From NCBI RefSeq assembly GCF_000813965.1, contig NZ_JWLI01000006.1:1-64000 (forward strand): a stretch of 64,000 bases of DNA, written 5' to 3'. The notes below the pieces were generated by a model. That model saw nothing but the letters and a program-made list of their open reading frames with translations, was not told where the DNA came from and ran no database searches. Source of the DNA: Leisingera sp. ANG-M7. GTDB taxonomy: Bacteria; Pseudomonadota; Alphaproteobacteria; Rhodobacterales; Rhodobacteraceae. Position 1 is the first letter of the stretch. Each line of letters begins with the position of its first letter. Position numbers and translations under genes: made by a program. Positions 45,463-55,139 of the stretch are shown here, one piece after another.

Positions 45463-45812
45463 GCCTCCTCCTCGGCGCCGTCTGCCTCAACCGGCATTGC
45501 GGTAGCGTCGTCACGGGACGACAGATACGCCCCCAGCGCGATCATCACCACCACGGCGGTCATGCCGAAGGAGATCACGATTGCGGTCAGCACCAGCGCC
45601 TGCGGCAGCGGATCAGTATAGGCGACCTCCTCATACTTGTTGAGGATCGGCGGCGCGCCGGTGACCAGCCTGCCGGTGGCAAACAGGAACACGTTGACCG
45701 CATAGGTCAGGAGCGACAGGCCCAGAATCACCGGGAAGCTGCGGCGGCGCAGGATCAGGTAGACACCGGCCGCCGTCAGGATGCCCACGGCAGAGGCAAC
45801 GAGAAGTTCCAT
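45459..45812 (-). CDS. mrpC: Mrp Na+/H+ antiporter subunit C
   Basis: A 117-residue NuoK-like subunit with three helices (LLVASAVGILTAAGVYLIL, LSLLTYAVNVFLFATG and ALVLTAIVISFGMTAVVVMIALG). GGAGGG is 6 bases upstream of its ATG, and it starts 2 bases after mrpA. Confidence 0.94.
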   Translation of the reverse strand: MELLVASAVGILTAAGVYLILRRRSFPVILGLSLLTYAVNVFLFATGRLVTGAPPILNKYEEVAYTDPLPQALVLTAIVISFGMTAVVVMIALGAYLSSRDDATAMPVEADGAEEEA

Positions 45813-45814
45813 GG

Positions 45815-48676
45815 TTATCCCTCCGTCCCGGTCTTGGCCGCTTCGTCGCGTGCCGGGTTGATGTCCATTGCGTGTTCGGAACTGATGCCCGGCTGCCAGG
45901 CGAAGCGCGACAGGCTTTCCAGCGCCAGCAGCACCGCGCCGACCACGGCCAGGAAGACGCCGAGGTCAAACAGCGCGGCGGTGGCCCATTCGAACTCTTC
46001 CAGCGGCGGCCAGTGCAGGTAGCCGAAATCGCTGGTCAGGAACGGCTTGCCGTTGAACCAGGCGCCCATGCCGGTGGCGGCGGCGATCAGCACGCCTGAG
46101 CCGATGATGGCATGGTAGGGGTAGCGCTGCCGTTCGGTCGCCCAGGCAAAGCCGGAGGCCATGTACTGCATGATGATGGCGATTGCTGCGACCAGGCCTG
46201 CGATGAAGCCGCCGCCCGGCAGGTTGTGGCCGCGGAAGAAGATATAGGCGGCGACCATCAGCGCCAGCGGCATCATCACCCGGGTTGCTACCACCATCAT
46301 CAGCGGATGGGCGTCGCCTGCCTGCGGCAGGTCGGGCTTGCGGTTCAGGAGATAGGCGCGGACCTTGGAGTTCAGCACCGCCTCGGTCAGGGCAAAGATT
46401 ACCATTGCGGCGATGCCCAGCACGATGATCTCGCCAAAGGTGTCATAGCCGCGGAAGTCGACCAGGATCACGTTCACCACATTGGTGCCACCGCCGCCCT
46501 TGTAGGAATTGGCGAGGTGGAAGTCCGAGATCGTCGGGAAGGCAAAGTCGCGCATCAGGAGGGCATAGATTAGCCCGCCGGCACCCAGGCCCGCCACCAC
46601 CGCAATTGCCCCGTCGCGGAAGCGGGTGAGGGCCGGGGTCTCGACCGGGGTTTCCTTGGGCATGAAATTCAAGGCCAGCAGCATCAGGATGATGGTGACC
46701 ACCTCAACCGAGATCTGGGTCAGCGCCAGGTCGGGGGCGGAGAGGTAGTTGAAGGACATCGAGACCACCAGGCCCACCACGCCGATCAGCACCAGCGACA
46801 GCAGGCGGTTGCGGTGCTTGGCAACGATGAAGAGGGTTGCGACCACCAGTGCAAACCAGCCGACAACCGGCAGCGCGCCCGGTTCCTGCAGCTGGCGGGT
46901 TTCAGCCCCCAATGTGCCGCCGAGGTAAGCGAAATAGCTGATGGCAACGGTGAAGGTGATCATGATCGCCGCGTAACGGGTCAGGACACCGTTGTGCAGG
47001 CCTTCGGTCACGGATTGGCTGATACGGGTGAGAGCGCCGATCAGGGCTTCGAAAATGGTCTTGGCCTCTGGCCGCGGCAGGGCGTTCCAGCCCCGCTGAA
47101 GGGGCTTGTGCAACGCCAGCAGGGTCAGGCCGCCGATGGTGGCGGCGACCGACATGTAGAGCGCCGGGGTCAGCCCGTGCCAGAGCTTGAGCGAGTAATA
47201 TGGCAGCTCGCCGCCGCCAATGACGGCGCCGGCGGCAGTGGCGACCATCGGGCCGGCGATCTTGGCCGAGGCGAGGCCGATCAGCACCACCAGCAGCACC
47301 AGGAAGGCCGGGCCGATCCACATGCCAGTGTTTGGGTCATGCGGGTGGGCGGGGTAATCCTCGCGCTTTTGCCCGAGGAAGACATGGGAGATGAAGCGGA
47401 AGGAATAGGCAGCTGAGAACAGCGCCGCCACAGTTGCCAGGGCGGGCACGATCAGATGCGAGCCGTTCCAGATGGTATGGGCGGTTTCCTCCAGCATCAT
47501 CTCTTTGGAGAGGAAGCCATTGAGGGGCGGGATGCCTGCCATCGACAGCGCCGCCACCGTGCCGATGGTGAAGGTCACCGGCATCAGGTGGCGCAAGCCG
47601 CCAAGGCGTTTGATGTCACGGGTGCCCGCCTCATGGTCGACGATGCCCGCGGTCATGAACAGCGCCGCCTTGAAAGTAGCGTGGTTGATGATGTGGAATA
47701 CTGCGGCCACCGCGGCGATCTTGGTGCCAAAGCCCAAGAGCATGGTGATCAGGCCCAGGTGGCTGACGGTGGAGAAGGCCAGCAGAGCCTTGAGGTCATC
47801 CTTGAAGAGCGCGATTACCGCGCCGATCAGCATGGTGACAAGGCCGGTGGTGGCAACGATGTAGAACCACTCCGGCGTGCCGGCCAGCACCGGCCACAGG
47901 CGGGCCATCAGGAACAGCCCGGCCTTTACCATGGTGGCGGAGTGCAGATAGGCCGAGACCGGTGTCGGGGCGGCCATGGCGTGGGGCAGCCAGAAGTGGA
48001 ACGGGAATTGCGCCGATTTGGTGAAGGCGCCCAAGAGGATCAGGATCAGTGCGGGCAGGTAGAGATCCGATGATTGGATCGCTTCCTTGTTCTGGAGAAT
48101 GACGCTGAGATCATAGGAGCCCGCGATGTGGCCCAGCATCAGCATGCCGGCGATCATCGCCAGCCCGCCGGAACCGGTGACGGTCAGCGCCATGCGGGCG
48201 CCCTGACGGCCCTCGGGCAGGTGCTTCCAATAGCCAATCAGCAGGAAGGAGCTGAGTGAGGTCAGTTCCCAGAACACCAGAAGCAGCAGGATGTTGTCGG
48301 ACAGAACGATGCCCACCATCGCGCCCTGGAACAGCAGAAGGTAGCTGTAGAACTGGCCCATCGGGTCTTCGCGCGACAGGTAGTAACGGGCATAGAGGAT
48401 GATCAGGAGGCCGATGCCCAGGATCATTGCGGCAAACAGGAAACCAAGGCCATCAAGGAAGAAATGCGCGTTAAGGCCAAGGGCGGGCAGCCAGTCCACC
48501 GCGGCAAAAACCGTCTCGCCGCGGAACACGGCGGGGATGTGCAGCATCAGCCCGATGAAAGCGAGCAGGGTGGTCAGCCCGGCAGCGGAGGCGGCCGCAT
48601 TGCGTCCGGCGCGGATCAATAGCGCGGGAAAGACGGCTCCGATAAAGGGCAGGGCCGCAATCAGGAAAAGGGACAC
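45815..48676 (-). CDS. mrpA: Mrp Na+/H+ antiporter fused subunits A and B
   Basis: A 953-residue polytopic protein. Residues 1 to about 760 are the NuoL-like MrpA part (FWELTSLSSFLLIGYW, KSAQFPFHFWLPHAMAAPTPVSAYLHSATMVKAG, ALSMAGIPPLNGFLSKE). Residues about 790-930 are an MrpB domain (MPLALMVAAYIFFRGHNLPGGGFIAGL). The A-B fusion is the group 2 form (PhaA' of Sinorhizobium). The start is GTG at 48676 because AGGAG lies 8 bases upstream; a TTG at 48682 in the same frame would leave only 2 bases. It is the first gene of the operon, which extrudes Na+ and supports pH homeostasis in salt water. Confidence 0.93.
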   Translation of the reverse strand: MSLFLIAALPFIGAVFPALLIRAGRNAAASAAGLTTLLAFIGLMLHIPAVFRGETVFAAVDWLPALGLNAHFFLDGLGFLFAAMILGIGLLIILYARYYLSREDPMGQFYSYLLLFQGAMVGIVLSDNILLLLVFWELTSLSSFLLIGYWKHLPEGRQGARMALTVTGSGGLAMIAGMLMLGHIAGSYDLSVILQNKEAIQSSDLYLPALILILLGAFTKSAQFPFHFWLPHAMAAPTPVSAYLHSATMVKAGLFLMARLWPVLAGTPEWFYIVATTGLVTMLIGAVIALFKDDLKALLAFSTVSHLGLITMLLGFGTKIAAVAAVFHIINHATFKAALFMTAGIVDHEAGTRDIKRLGGLRHLMPVTFTIGTVAALSMAGIPPLNGFLSKEMMLEETAHTIWNGSHLIVPALATVAALFSAAYSFRFISHVFLGQKREDYPAHPHDPNTGMWIGPAFLVLLVVLIGLASAKIAGPMVATAAGAVIGGGELPYYSLKLWHGLTPALYMSVAATIGGLTLLALHKPLQRGWNALPRPEAKTIFEALIGALTRISQSVTEGLHNGVLTRYAAIMITFTVAISYFAYLGGTLGAETRQLQEPGALPVVGWFALVVATLFIVAKHRNRLLSLVLIGVVGLVVSMSFNYLSAPDLALTQISVEVVTIILMLLALNFMPKETPVETPALTRFRDGAIAVVAGLGAGGLIYALLMRDFAFPTISDFHLANSYKGGGGTNVVNVILVDFRGYDTFGEIIVLGIAAMVIFALTEAVLNSKVRAYLLNRKPDLPQAGDAHPLMMVVATRVMMPLALMVAAYIFFRGHNLPGGGFIAGLVAAIAIIMQYMASGFAWATERQRYPYHAIIGSGVLIAAATGMGAWFNGKPFLTSDFGYLHWPPLEEFEWATAALFDLGVFLAVVGAVLLALESLSRFAWQPGISSEHAMDINPARDEAAKTGTEG

Positions 48677-48931
48677 GTGCAAGTCTCCTGTCGGGTTGGC
48701 GCGTCGTTTTTGGACCAGTGCTAAGCAATTTTGTTGCTCAGAACCACCCCCGCCGCCCCGATTGCGGCGGGAATGCCGCAGCCAAAGGCAGAGTGAATAC
48801 GCTCGTTACGGGCATAATTGGGCAGCAGGCGCGCAATAACAAGAACTTGACCGGCGGATTTTGCCTGTTTCTGGTGATCAATGGCCATCGGGCTGCTAGA
48901 CCGGTGAGGAACAAGCGGCAGCGGAGGCAGG

Positions 48932-49405
48932 ATGGCAGACGTGGAACCAGGGAACCCGAAGCTCACCCGGCGGCTGATGCTGCTGGGAGGCACCGCGGCG
49001 GCGGCTGGTTTTGGCTTCTGGTGGCAGCGCCGCCAGCCGCCCGATCACGCCCACCCGCGGCTGACAGCGGCGGAGGCTTATGCGCAGGCGCAGGCAGGCG
49101 AGATTACCCTGGTGGATATCCGCACGCCTCAGGAGTGGCGCGCATCGGGTGTGCCTGTCGGCAGCCACCAGATTGACATGCGGCGGGAGGATTTCATTGC
49201 AGCCTTGCAGGCGGTGGCCGGGCCGGATCCGTCGGTGCCGGTGGCGCTGATCTGCGCCCGAGGGGTGCGGTCGGCGCGGGTGACGCTGATGCTGGCGGAG
49301 GCTGGCTATACCCATGTGATCGATGTTCCGGAGGGGATGCTGGGCTCAGCCGCCGGGCCGGGATGGATCGCGGGCAACCTGCCGGTGGCGCGGTGGAACG
49401 GATGA
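48932..49405 (+). CDS. Membrane-anchored rhodanese-like protein
   Basis: A 157-residue protein. An N-terminal segment KLTRRLMLLGGTAAAAGFGF has a twin-arginine-like pair and a hydrophobic stretch, so it is either a Tat signal or an anchor with a periplasmic domain. The rhodanese domain follows (VDIRTPQEWRASGVP, active-site loop ALICARGVRSARVT with the catalytic Cys, and VPEGMLGS). It would transfer sulfane sulfur. Its stop overlaps the start of the esterase gene by four bases. It is preceded by a 249-base gap after mrpA in which I see no convincing gene. Confidence 0.85.
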   Translation: MADVEPGNPKLTRRLMLLGGTAAAAGFGFWWQRRQPPDHAHPRLTAAEAYAQAQAGEITLVDIRTPQEWRASGVPVGSHQIDMRREDFIAALQAVAGPDPSVPVALICARGVRSARVTLMLAEAGYTHVIDVPEGMLGSAAGPGWIAGNLPVARWNG

Positions 49406-50247
49406 AGCGGGGGCTGAGAAACGCAGTGGCTGCCGCGATGCTGGCTGCCGCCTGGGGGAATGCAGCCTCCGCAGGATGCGGGAAGGAGCAGGACGCCTGC
49501 AGTGTGGAGGAAGGTGCGTATCATATCGTTCTGCCGGACCAGAAAACTGCAGCGAGCGCCGTGCCGGTGGTGATGTTTCTGCACGGTTATGGCGGCAGCG
49601 GCGGCAGTGTTCTGCGCAACAAGGATATGATCGAGGGGCTGACGCAGCGCGGCTATGCGGTGATTGCGCCGGAGGGGCAGAGGCGGGGCGGCAGCGGCCC
49701 GCAGTCCTGGGGTTTCGGCCCCTTCACCGGGGGGCGGGACGAGGGCGCCTTCTTTGCCGCGGTGCTGGCGGATGCGGCAGAGCGGTTCGGCACATCCCGT
49801 TCGCAGACGGTGCTGGCCGGTTTCTCGGCCGGTGCCTTCATGGTGCATTACCTGGCCTGCCGCGACCCGGCTGCCTTTGCCGCCTATGCGCCGGTTTCCG
49901 GCGCCTTCTGGCGGCCGCAGCCGGAGCGCTGCGCAGGGCCGCTGCGGCTGTTGCAGGTTCATGGCTGGCGCGACGAGGTGGTGCCGCTGGAGGGGCGCGT
50001 CCTGGGCGGAGGCCGGTTTGAGCAGGGCGATGTCTTTGCCGCATTGGAAGTTTGGCGGGAAGCCAACGCTTGCACCTTTCATGCGCCGGACAGGGCGTGG
50101 AGCACCGGGGGCCTCATGCGCCGCCGCTGGGACTGCGGGCCGGGGGCGGATATTGAACTGGTGCTGTTTGACGGCGGCCATATGGTGCCCAAGGGCTGGG
50201 CAGGGCTGATGGCGGAGTGGTTCGAGGATCAGCCCGCGGTGCGCTGA
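49402..50247 (+). CDS. Secreted alpha/beta-hydrolase esterase (PHB depolymerase/LpqC-like)
   Basis: A 281-residue protein with signal peptide MKRGLRNAVAAAMLAAAWGN followed by AASAGCGK, which might also be a lipobox-like Cys. The hydrolase has the oxyanion motif MFLHGYGGSGGS, nucleophile GFSAGAFM (GxSxG) and C-terminal His in FDGGHMVPKG. It resembles the COG3509 poly(3-hydroxybutyrate) depolymerase/feruloyl-esterase-like group. The ATG at 49402 is the coupled start (ATGA with the rhodanese gene). The substrate is unknown. Confidence 0.85.
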   Translation: MKRGLRNAVAAAMLAAAWGNAASAGCGKEQDACSVEEGAYHIVLPDQKTAASAVPVVMFLHGYGGSGGSVLRNKDMIEGLTQRGYAVIAPEGQRRGGSGPQSWGFGPFTGGRDEGAFFAAVLADAAERFGTSRSQTVLAGFSAGAFMVHYLACRDPAAFAAYAPVSGAFWRPQPERCAGPLRLLQVHGWRDEVVPLEGRVLGGGRFEQGDVFAALEVWREANACTFHAPDRAWSTGGLMRRRWDCGPGADIELVLFDGGHMVPKGWAGLMAEWFEDQPAVR

Positions 50248-50328
50248 AGCTGGCGGCGAGGCGTGCCGCGGCGGCCTCCCGCCCCTTTGACCTGTAAATC
50301 AAAAAATTCCGGCAAAGCGTTGGGCCTG

Positions 50329-50396
50329 GCAGCGCGCCCTTCCGGGCGCGCTGCGTTTGCATTTGGCACCAACCGCGCCGCGCATCAGCGCGGCGC
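50329..50396. terminator. Two tandem hairpins between the esterase gene and opgH
   Basis: The first stem is 11 perfect base pairs (GCAGCGCGCCC at 50329-50339 with 50344-50354) around TTCC, followed by GTTTGCATTT. The second is 9 perfect pairs (GCGCCGCGC at 50375-50383 with 50388-50396) around ATCA. They occupy the 225-base gap between convergent genes and probably terminate both. Nothing else is seen in the gap. Confidence 0.7.
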
Positions 50397-50472
50397 CGGG
50401 CCCAAGGCTGCCAAGGTGAACCGGCAACAGCCGGGGCATCCTGCGGGCGCGGGAGTTCCTTGTTTGCGGCGT

Positions 50473-52350
50473 CTACTCTGCAGGGGTTCCGCGGGCGTTG
50501 CTGCCGTCAAGCAGGGCTTTCAGGTCGGCGCGGGCGGCACGGGCGGCGCGGGTGATCTGGGGTTCGGTGAACTCCTCCCGCGTGGCCATCCAATTGCGGA
50601 TGCGGTTCACGGTCTTGACACCGGAGAGAGCCGAGAGCGGCACCGCCAGCACCAGCGACAGGGCGATAGGCGCCAGCCACAGCGACACGGTTCCGGTCAG
50701 GATCCCGGCCCAGAGCGCAACACCGCTGACGGTTTCCAGCGCGTGGCAGGCGGCCAGCGTTCGCAGCGAGTAGCTGCCGCCGTCGCGCGCCTGAGGTGCC
50801 CAGCCGCGCTGGAGACCAAGGGCGGTGCGGAACACCGCGATCATCTGCTGCACCATCAGGATCGGCGCATAGAGGATGGCCAGCACCACCTCGGATACAA
50901 AGGACAGCGCGAAATGCACCGGGCCGCCGTATTCGGAAAACCGGCTGCCGGTCAACGGCAGCGCCATTGCGGCCAGCATCTTGGGCGCCAGCAGCATGGC
51001 GTAGATCAGAATGATCACCAGCACATGCTTGGGTTCGGACATGTCGGGCCAGCTGGGGCGGAAGGGGTTGGCTTCGCTGAAGTAGCTGATCACGGACGCC
51101 TCTTCGCTGCGGCCGATCACCGCCCAGAGAACCAACAGCGCAAACCAGACCGGCGCCATGAGGTAACCGATCGCGCCTGCAAACAGGTGGAAGCGGGAGA
51201 TTGCGCGGAAGCCTTTGGCGTGCAGCAGGTTCAGATGCTGCAGGTTGCCCTGGCACCAGCGGCGGTCTCGCAGGATGTGGTCGATCAGGGTGGCGGGCGT
51301 TTCCTCATAGGAACCGCGGATGCGGGGCAGGAAGCGCACCGACCAGCCGGCCCGGCGCAAGAGGCCTGCCTCGACGAAATCGTGGCTCATGATCAGCTTC
51401 TCGCCGCCGCCGAAGCGCGAGCGCAGCAGCGGCAGGCCGGCGCATGCGGCAAAGGCACGGGTGCGGATGATGGCGTTGTGGCCCCAGTAGTTGCCCTCGT
51501 GCCCTGCCCAGCGGGCCAGGCCCTCGGCCAGCGCGAGCCCATAGACGCCGTTGGCAAACTGCTGCATGCGGCCAAAGACTGACTGGGCGCCGATCAGCTG
51601 CGGGTAGCTCTGGATCAGGCCGGCGCCGGGGTCGCGGGCCAGCGCATCGGCCAGCCGGGCGATGGCGCGGCCGGTCATCAGGCTGTCGGCGTCCAGCACC
51701 AGCATCGCCTCATAGCCTGCGCCCCAGCGGCGCACCCAGTCGGAGATATTGCCGACCTTGCGGCCCTCGTTGTCGTCGCGGCGGCGGTAGTAAAGCTCAG
51801 TGCCTTCCGGAAGCATGGTGCGAAGCGCCTCGACGCTGGCGCGTTCCTGCGCGGCAATGGCGTCGTCGCGGGTGTCCGACAGGATGAACATTGCGTACTC
51901 GTGCAGGCCGCCGCGGCCGTGCAGTTCCTGCAGCATGGTCTGGGCGTTGCCCAGCACATACCAGGGCACCTCGTTGTAGACCGGCATCAGGAGCGCCACC
52001 TTCATCGGGCGCGCAGCGCCGCGGGTGGCGGTGCGCTCGCGGCGCGAGAGGCTGTAGAGGCCCAAGAGCACGGTGGAGACGGTGAAGGCGATCCAGAAGA
52101 AGTTGAAGGCGATCAGCGCCAGCAGGATCGTCTCCAGCACCGAGAAGCCGCCATCGGTGAACCAGCCGCCCATGACCCAGGTCAGGACACCGGTTGCGGC
52201 CATCGCAGGCGAAAACGCCAGCAGGCGCCAGAGTGCCACCTGACGCGGCGCGGCGGCGCCTGGGGCTTCAGCATCACGGAAGTCCTTGCTGAAGTCCTGT
52301 TCCGGCATCGCCAAGGGCTGTTCCGGGGGCATCAGATCACATGCGGTCAT
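50473..52350 (-). CDS. opgH: Glucans biosynthesis glucosyltransferase
   Basis: Inner-membrane GT2 enzyme that makes the beta-glucan backbone of osmoregulated periplasmic glucans from UDP-glucose. The 625-residue protein has two N-terminal helices, then the GT2 core VALLMPVYNEVPW, MLVLDADSLMTG, MSHDFVEAGLLRRAG and the RRWCQGNLQHL (Q/RxxRW-like) motif. Several C-terminal helices follow. The ATG at 52350 is chosen because ATGA overlaps the opgG stop; an upstream ATG at 52359 is also in frame. It is the last gene of opgC-opgG-opgH. Confidence 0.93.
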   Translation of the reverse strand: MTACDLMPPEQPLAMPEQDFSKDFRDAEAPGAAAPRQVALWRLLAFSPAMAATGVLTWVMGGWFTDGGFSVLETILLALIAFNFFWIAFTVSTVLLGLYSLSRRERTATRGAARPMKVALLMPVYNEVPWYVLGNAQTMLQELHGRGGLHEYAMFILSDTRDDAIAAQERASVEALRTMLPEGTELYYRRRDDNEGRKVGNISDWVRRWGAGYEAMLVLDADSLMTGRAIARLADALARDPGAGLIQSYPQLIGAQSVFGRMQQFANGVYGLALAEGLARWAGHEGNYWGHNAIIRTRAFAACAGLPLLRSRFGGGEKLIMSHDFVEAGLLRRAGWSVRFLPRIRGSYEETPATLIDHILRDRRWCQGNLQHLNLLHAKGFRAISRFHLFAGAIGYLMAPVWFALLVLWAVIGRSEEASVISYFSEANPFRPSWPDMSEPKHVLVIILIYAMLLAPKMLAAMALPLTGSRFSEYGGPVHFALSFVSEVVLAILYAPILMVQQMIAVFRTALGLQRGWAPQARDGGSYSLRTLAACHALETVSGVALWAGILTGTVSLWLAPIALSLVLAVPLSALSGVKTVNRIRNWMATREEFTEPQITRAARAARADLKALLDGSNARGTPAE

Positions 52351-53855
52351 GCGGTCCACCTGTAAAGCCAGACCTCGGAAGCGGGGTTGCCGTCTTTCCT
52401 GAGCTGGGCGCGAAATTCGATGTGATCCCGGTCTTCGGGATCGAAGTAGAAAGCGAGGCGCATGCCGCCCGTTTCCGGGTTGCGCTGCAGCACGCCGTCG
52501 CTGGCGGCCACATGGGGAGAGTGGATGTGAACGTCAAGATCCTCCGGATCGCCGTCGAGCAGCGGGTGCGAATCGAAGTCGATGGTGATGATCCGGCCCG
52601 GCCCGCCGAAGATGCGGGCGCCCTCGGCGGTGGACAGCACACGCGGCAGGGGCAGGGACGGTTCGCTGCCCCAGGTGAGGCGGTAGTCGAGCCTGATTTC
52701 GCTTCCCTTTGCATAGGGCTCACGCGGGCGCCAGTAGGCGACGATGTTGTCGTAAATTTCCTTGTCCGCGGGGATTTCCACCAGGGTAACGGCACCTTTG
52801 CCCCAGTCCTGCTTGGGTTCGACCCACAGGCAGGGGCGTTTGTGGTAAAAGGCTTCGAGGTCGTTGAAGTCCGACAGCTTGCGGGCGCGTTGCATCAGAC
52901 CGAAGCCGCGCGGGTTTTCGTCAACGAAGGACGATACTTGCAGGCGTTTCGGGTTGGAGAGCGGCCGCCACAGGGTTTCGCCATTGCCGTTCTGCACCAG
53001 CAGGCCGTCGGTGTCGTGCACCGCCGGGCGGAAATCGTCGAAGTCGTGGCGGTTCTTGGCGTCGAACAGGAACATCGAGGTAAGCGGTGCAAGTCCTGCG
53101 TGGGTCAGGTCTTCGCGGGCAAACAGCGTTGCCTCCACATCCATCACGGCGCTGCTGCCGGGAGTGATGGTAAAGCGGTAGGCGCCGGTGACGGAGGGCG
53201 AGTCCATCAGCGCATGCACCACCACGTGGCGCTGGCCGGGGGCGGGGGCCTCCAGCCAGAATTCTATGAACTCGGGGAACTCCTCGCCTTCGGGGTCGGC
53301 GGTCTTGAGCGCCAGGCCGCGGGCCGACTGACCGTAGGCGTTGCCGGTGCCGATGGCGCGGAAGTAGCTGGCGCCCTGGAAGACGCAGAATTCGGTCTTC
53401 TTGCCGGGTTCGGACTGCTCAGTGCGCAGGCGCAGGCCGGAGTAGCCCAGGTCGCCTTCGGTGGTCAGATCGGGGGCTTTGTCGGACTTGTCGAAGAGCG
53501 ACAGGTCGAAGGGCACCCGGGCAGACAATCCGTTTGCCACGGTGTTGATCTGGATGGCGCGCGGGAAATAGAGGCCGGGCAGGAAGAAATCGACGTTGTA
53601 GCTGCGGTCTGTCCCGGCCCAAAGCGCATCCTTGGTGCGGAACCAGCGGGCCTTGTAATCATCATAGGACTGATCCAGCCAGTCCTTCGGCACGGTGGGG
53701 CGTTCCGCATAATCCGCGGCGGCCAGGGCGCGGGCCTTGGCAACCACGATGTCGCGGGTGAACGGCACGGCCTCGCTGGCCGTGCCGGGCAGTGCTGCCA
53801 GGGCGGTGCTGCCCAATGCAGCAGCCAGGAATGTGCGGCGGGTAAAAAAGCTCAT
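52347..53855 (-). CDS. opgG: Glucans biosynthesis protein G
   Basis: Periplasmic protein needed for OPG branching and release. The 502-residue protein opens MSFFTRRTFLAAALGSTALA, a Tat signal (TRRTFLAAA). The mature MdoG domain has YNVDFFLPGLYFPRAIQIN, YRFTITPGSSAVMDVEATLF and WVEPKQDWGKGAVTLVEIP. The start at 53855 is selected because it opens the Tat signal and overlaps the opgC stop by four bases. Confidence 0.94.
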   Translation of the reverse strand: MSFFTRRTFLAAALGSTALAALPGTASEAVPFTRDIVVAKARALAAADYAERPTVPKDWLDQSYDDYKARWFRTKDALWAGTDRSYNVDFFLPGLYFPRAIQINTVANGLSARVPFDLSLFDKSDKAPDLTTEGDLGYSGLRLRTEQSEPGKKTEFCVFQGASYFRAIGTGNAYGQSARGLALKTADPEGEEFPEFIEFWLEAPAPGQRHVVVHALMDSPSVTGAYRFTITPGSSAVMDVEATLFAREDLTHAGLAPLTSMFLFDAKNRHDFDDFRPAVHDTDGLLVQNGNGETLWRPLSNPKRLQVSSFVDENPRGFGLMQRARKLSDFNDLEAFYHKRPCLWVEPKQDWGKGAVTLVEIPADKEIYDNIVAYWRPREPYAKGSEIRLDYRLTWGSEPSLPLPRVLSTAEGARIFGGPGRIITIDFDSHPLLDGDPEDLDVHIHSPHVAASDGVLQRNPETGGMRLAFYFDPEDRDHIEFRAQLRKDGNPASEVWLYRWTA

Positions 53856-55114
53856 CGCTTGGCTCTCCAAGGTTGCGACTTGAACCAAGCTGCGGTGTAA
53901 GCGCAGACAATGATTAGGAAAAAGCCAACCAGGTTGGCGAATGCCGTGGTCATAACCGCGCGGTCGGTCTGGTCAAGCGCAAAGCCGATGAAACGGGCCA
54001 GAGCCATCGAAAAAACAAACACCGCAAGCGATTGCTGGCCGACCTTGGTGATCAGCTTCAGCAAAACCGCCCAGATGCGCGCAGCCAGCGAATGGCCGGT
54101 GGCAATGAGCCGCTTGCCGCCGGCGCCCGCAGCCACCCAGCCCAGATAAGCCAGCGAGAGGAAATGGGCATAGCGCAGCAGGCCGAAGTCGGTCTTCTCG
54201 CGCCACTCCGCGGTGATCTCCCAGGTGGGGCGGATCAGGCTGGCCAGATCTTTGTTCGCCGCTTCCACCCACAGGAAGACTTTCCAGGAGCCGAAGGGGG
54301 CGGAGAGGATCAGGAATGCGGCGGCCAGGATCACCAGCGCCTTGGAGACCGGCGGTGCAGGCAGCCAGCCTTTCATGAAGGCAAAGCCGGTGAAGAACAG
54401 CAGCTGCCAGCCGAGCGGGTTGAAAAACCATTCACGCTCCGACCAGGGTTCCGCCGTGAAGGAGATGCCGTCCGGGCCCAGGCCGATCATGTAGGGGTTG
54501 GCGGTGAGCCAGATCAGGATGCTGGCGGCAGCCACGGACCACAGGCCTACCTTCTCCAGCCCCATCATCAGCGGCATCAGCAGCAGAACCACAAGGTACA
54601 TCGGCAGGATGTCGAAGTAGTTCGGCACATAGGTAAGGGTGAAGAGCCCGGTGAGCTGCTGCACCGTGTTGGTGAAGAACCAGTGCAGGTTCAAAGACCC
54701 AATGTAGCTCTTGTCGAAGCCTCCGTAGAGATCCAGCATCGCCATCGAGGCGGCGAGGAAGAAGAAGAGGCCGATGTGGGCCCAGTAGACCTGCCAGCAG
54801 CGGAACACGACCCGAGCGGTGCCCAGCCACCAGCCTTGCTTGGCATATAAGCTGCCAAAAGCGATGGCCGAGGCCATGCCTGAGCAGAAGACAAAGATCT
54901 CGGTTGCGTCGGAGAAGCCGAAGCGGGCTGGGATCCAGCTGGCCCAGCGGTTGCCCGGGACATGCGCCACCAGGATGATGAACATCGCGATGCCGCGGTA
55001 GAAGTCGAGCCGCGGGTCGCGGACGCGCGGCTGGGCCGCCTGCGGCGGGGGCGCTGCACGATTGGCAGCACTGGGGTCTTTCTGAGGCCCGGGGAAGGGC
55101 GCAACGCTGGACAT
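53852..55114 (-). CDS. opgC: OPG succinyltransferase-like membrane protein
   Basis: A 420-residue OpgC-type acyltransferase with about ten helices. It has the family N-terminal motif RDPRLDFYRGIAMFIILVAHVPGN, then SDATEIFVFCSGMASAIAFG and NYFDILPMYLVVLLLMPLM. It adds acyl (succinyl) groups to periplasmic glucans. It precedes opgG with a four-base overlap and follows the TPR gene by 25 bases; AAGGA is weakly placed 12 bases before the ATG. Confidence 0.9.
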   Translation of the reverse strand: MSSVAPFPGPQKDPSAANRAAPPPQAAQPRVRDPRLDFYRGIAMFIILVAHVPGNRWASWIPARFGFSDATEIFVFCSGMASAIAFGSLYAKQGWWLGTARVVFRCWQVYWAHIGLFFFLAASMAMLDLYGGFDKSYIGSLNLHWFFTNTVQQLTGLFTLTYVPNYFDILPMYLVVLLLMPLMMGLEKVGLWSVAAASILIWLTANPYMIGLGPDGISFTAEPWSEREWFFNPLGWQLLFFTGFAFMKGWLPAPPVSKALVILAAAFLILSAPFGSWKVFLWVEAANKDLASLIRPTWEITAEWREKTDFGLLRYAHFLSLAYLGWVAAGAGGKRLIATGHSLAARIWAVLLKLITKVGQQSLAVFVFSMALARFIGFALDQTDRAVMTTAFANLVGFFLIIVCAYTAAWFKSQPWRAKR

Positions 55115-55139
55115 GGGTCGTTTTGGTCCTTGAAGGGTC

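Noticed and set aside
48721-48886. A short minus-strand frame in the gap before the rhodanese gene (MAIDHQKQAKSAGQ...)
   Set aside because: No Shine-Dalgarno, no recognisable family, and placed in the mrp promoter region; I treat the 249-base gap as non-coding.
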